Shown piece by piece: positions 6,827-7,428 of a DNA stretch of 7,428 nucleotides. Numbering within the stretch: the stretch's first letter is position 1; every line of letters begins with the position of its first letter. The notes under the pieces were generated by a model, which was not told where the DNA came from, did no database searches, and saw nothing but the letters and a program-made list of their open reading frames with translations. The translations under genes and the position numbers were made by a program. The DNA is taken from the NCBI GenBank assembly GCA_031268065.1, contig JAIRXX010000207.1, forward strand, positions 1 to 7,428. Direction: 5' to 3'. This DNA is from Propionibacteriaceae bacterium. GTDB taxonomy: Bacteria > Actinomycetota > Actinomycetes > Propionibacteriales > Propionibacteriaceae.

Positions 6827-7428
6827 CCTTGATTGCCAGCCTTGAGAACGTGTCGAAAGGATTTCGCGGTGAAACTGTGCTGCGCGACGTCTGCCTGGAA
6901 GTGCAGGATAACGAGTGCATTGCCATCACCGGCCCAAACGGTTCAGGGAAATCTGTTTTGTTCAGGCTGTTGTCTCGGCTATTGCTTCCAGATCACGGGA
7001 GAGTGGTAATCGACCACGCCTATCTTTCCAAGCCGGGAGGTTTCCCTTCCGGTTTTGGCGTGTTGATAGACAGACCGGGGTATATAGGCAGCCGCAGTGG
7101 GCTGGACAATTTGCTAGCCCTTGCCCGGATAAGAAAAGTCGTCTCGACGGAACAAGTGGTAACTGCCATGAGAGCAGTTGGACTGGACCCTGGCTTGCGC
7201 CAAACGGTGAACCGCTACTCCCTTGGCATGAAGCAAAAGTTGGGTTTAGCCCAAGCGTTCATGGAAAACCAACAAGTCCTCTTGCTAGACGAGCCTTTCA
7301 ACGCTTTGGACGAAGAAAGCCGAGATGCGGTTCACCTCCTGCTCAAGAAATTTCTCGACCAAGGGCGCACCATCCTGTTCACAAGCCACGATTCAAACGA
7401 CGTCATGCGGTTATCCACCCGTCATCTG
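6823..7428 (+). CDS. ABC transporter ATP-binding subunit, BcrA-like, 3' end beyond the window
   Basis: The stand-alone ATPase that should power the two preceding membrane proteins. The frame is open to the end of the window, giving the first 202 residues. Motifs in order: Walker A GPNGSGKS (37-44, K43); a short Q-loop region GVLIDRPGYIG (79-89) with Asp at position 83 where many ABC proteins have Gln; signature SLGMKQ (133-138); Walker B LLLDEP (153-158, D156, catalytic E157); D-loop NALD (160-163); switch H189 in TSHD. SLGMKQ and the LI(E/D)xPGY-type Q-loop are typical of the ATPases of the bacitracin-export and lantibiotic-immunity type (BcrA-like, ABC-2 systems), so export of a peptide or self-protection is a fair inference, but substrates in this group vary widely. 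All catalytic residues are present. The start overlaps the previous stop (ATGA) and has a strong ribosome-binding site. Only a short C-terminal portion is missing if it has the common core length. Confidence 0.92.
   Translation, partial: MTLIASLENVSKGFRGETVLRDVCLEVQDNECIAITGPNGSGKSVLFRLLSRLLLPDHGRVVIDHAYLSKPGGFPSGFGVLIDRPGYIGSRSGLDNLLALARIRKVVSTEQVVTAMRAVGLDPGLRQTVNRYSLGMKQKLGLAQAFMENQQVLLLDEPFNALDEESRDAVHLLLKKFLDQGRTILFTSHDSNDVMRLSTRHL

Overview
The window reads as one strand of tightly packed genes, all on the + strand, from a moderately GC-rich, probably actinobacterial genome. That assignment rests on general composition and on the MarR-plus-twin-exporter layout; no species can be named. 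The left 4.5 kb is GC-rich (sampled 60-base blocks: 36/60 at 1081-1140, 43/60 at 2221-2280). The right 2.9 kb is clearly poorer in GC (27/60 at 4741-4800, 27/60 at 5821-5880, 33/60 at 6841-6900) and uses TTA leucine codons that I do not find in the two exporter genes on the left.

Region 1 (1-4522) is a regulator plus drug-exporter unit. A MarR-family winged-helix regulator, probably cut at its 5' end, is followed by two ABC exporter half-transporters of 577 and 635 aa. Together they show the asymmetric signature of a heterodimeric exporter. The first has Asp in place of the catalytic Glu and Gln in place of the switch His. The second keeps both catalytic residues but has an altered signature motif. 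They should form one degenerate and one working ATP site. The two genes are linked through a 19-codon mini-ORF that overlaps the stop of the first and the start of the second.

Region 2 (4523-7428, running off the window) begins only three bases after the second exporter's stop, with no visible terminator. It holds a six-helix ABC-2-like membrane protein (265 aa), a much larger membrane protein (486 aa) and a BcrA-type ABC ATPase (first 202 aa in the window). All are joined by 4-base ATGA overlaps, so they form a translationally coupled set, most simply one ABC transporter. The 486-aa protein appears to be a tandem fusion of two related permease-like halves: the element LLRYG...KW recurs 250 residues apart in the same structural setting. 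A second short ORF (17 aa) sits at the junction between the two regions.

A reasonable working picture is a MarR-controlled multidrug or peptide exporter next to a separate, possibly acquired, ABC-2-type export or self-protection system of unusual permease architecture. The substrate of neither system can be read from the sequence. There is no gene-free stretch longer than 90 bases, and I see no RNA gene, insertion sequence or CRISPR array.
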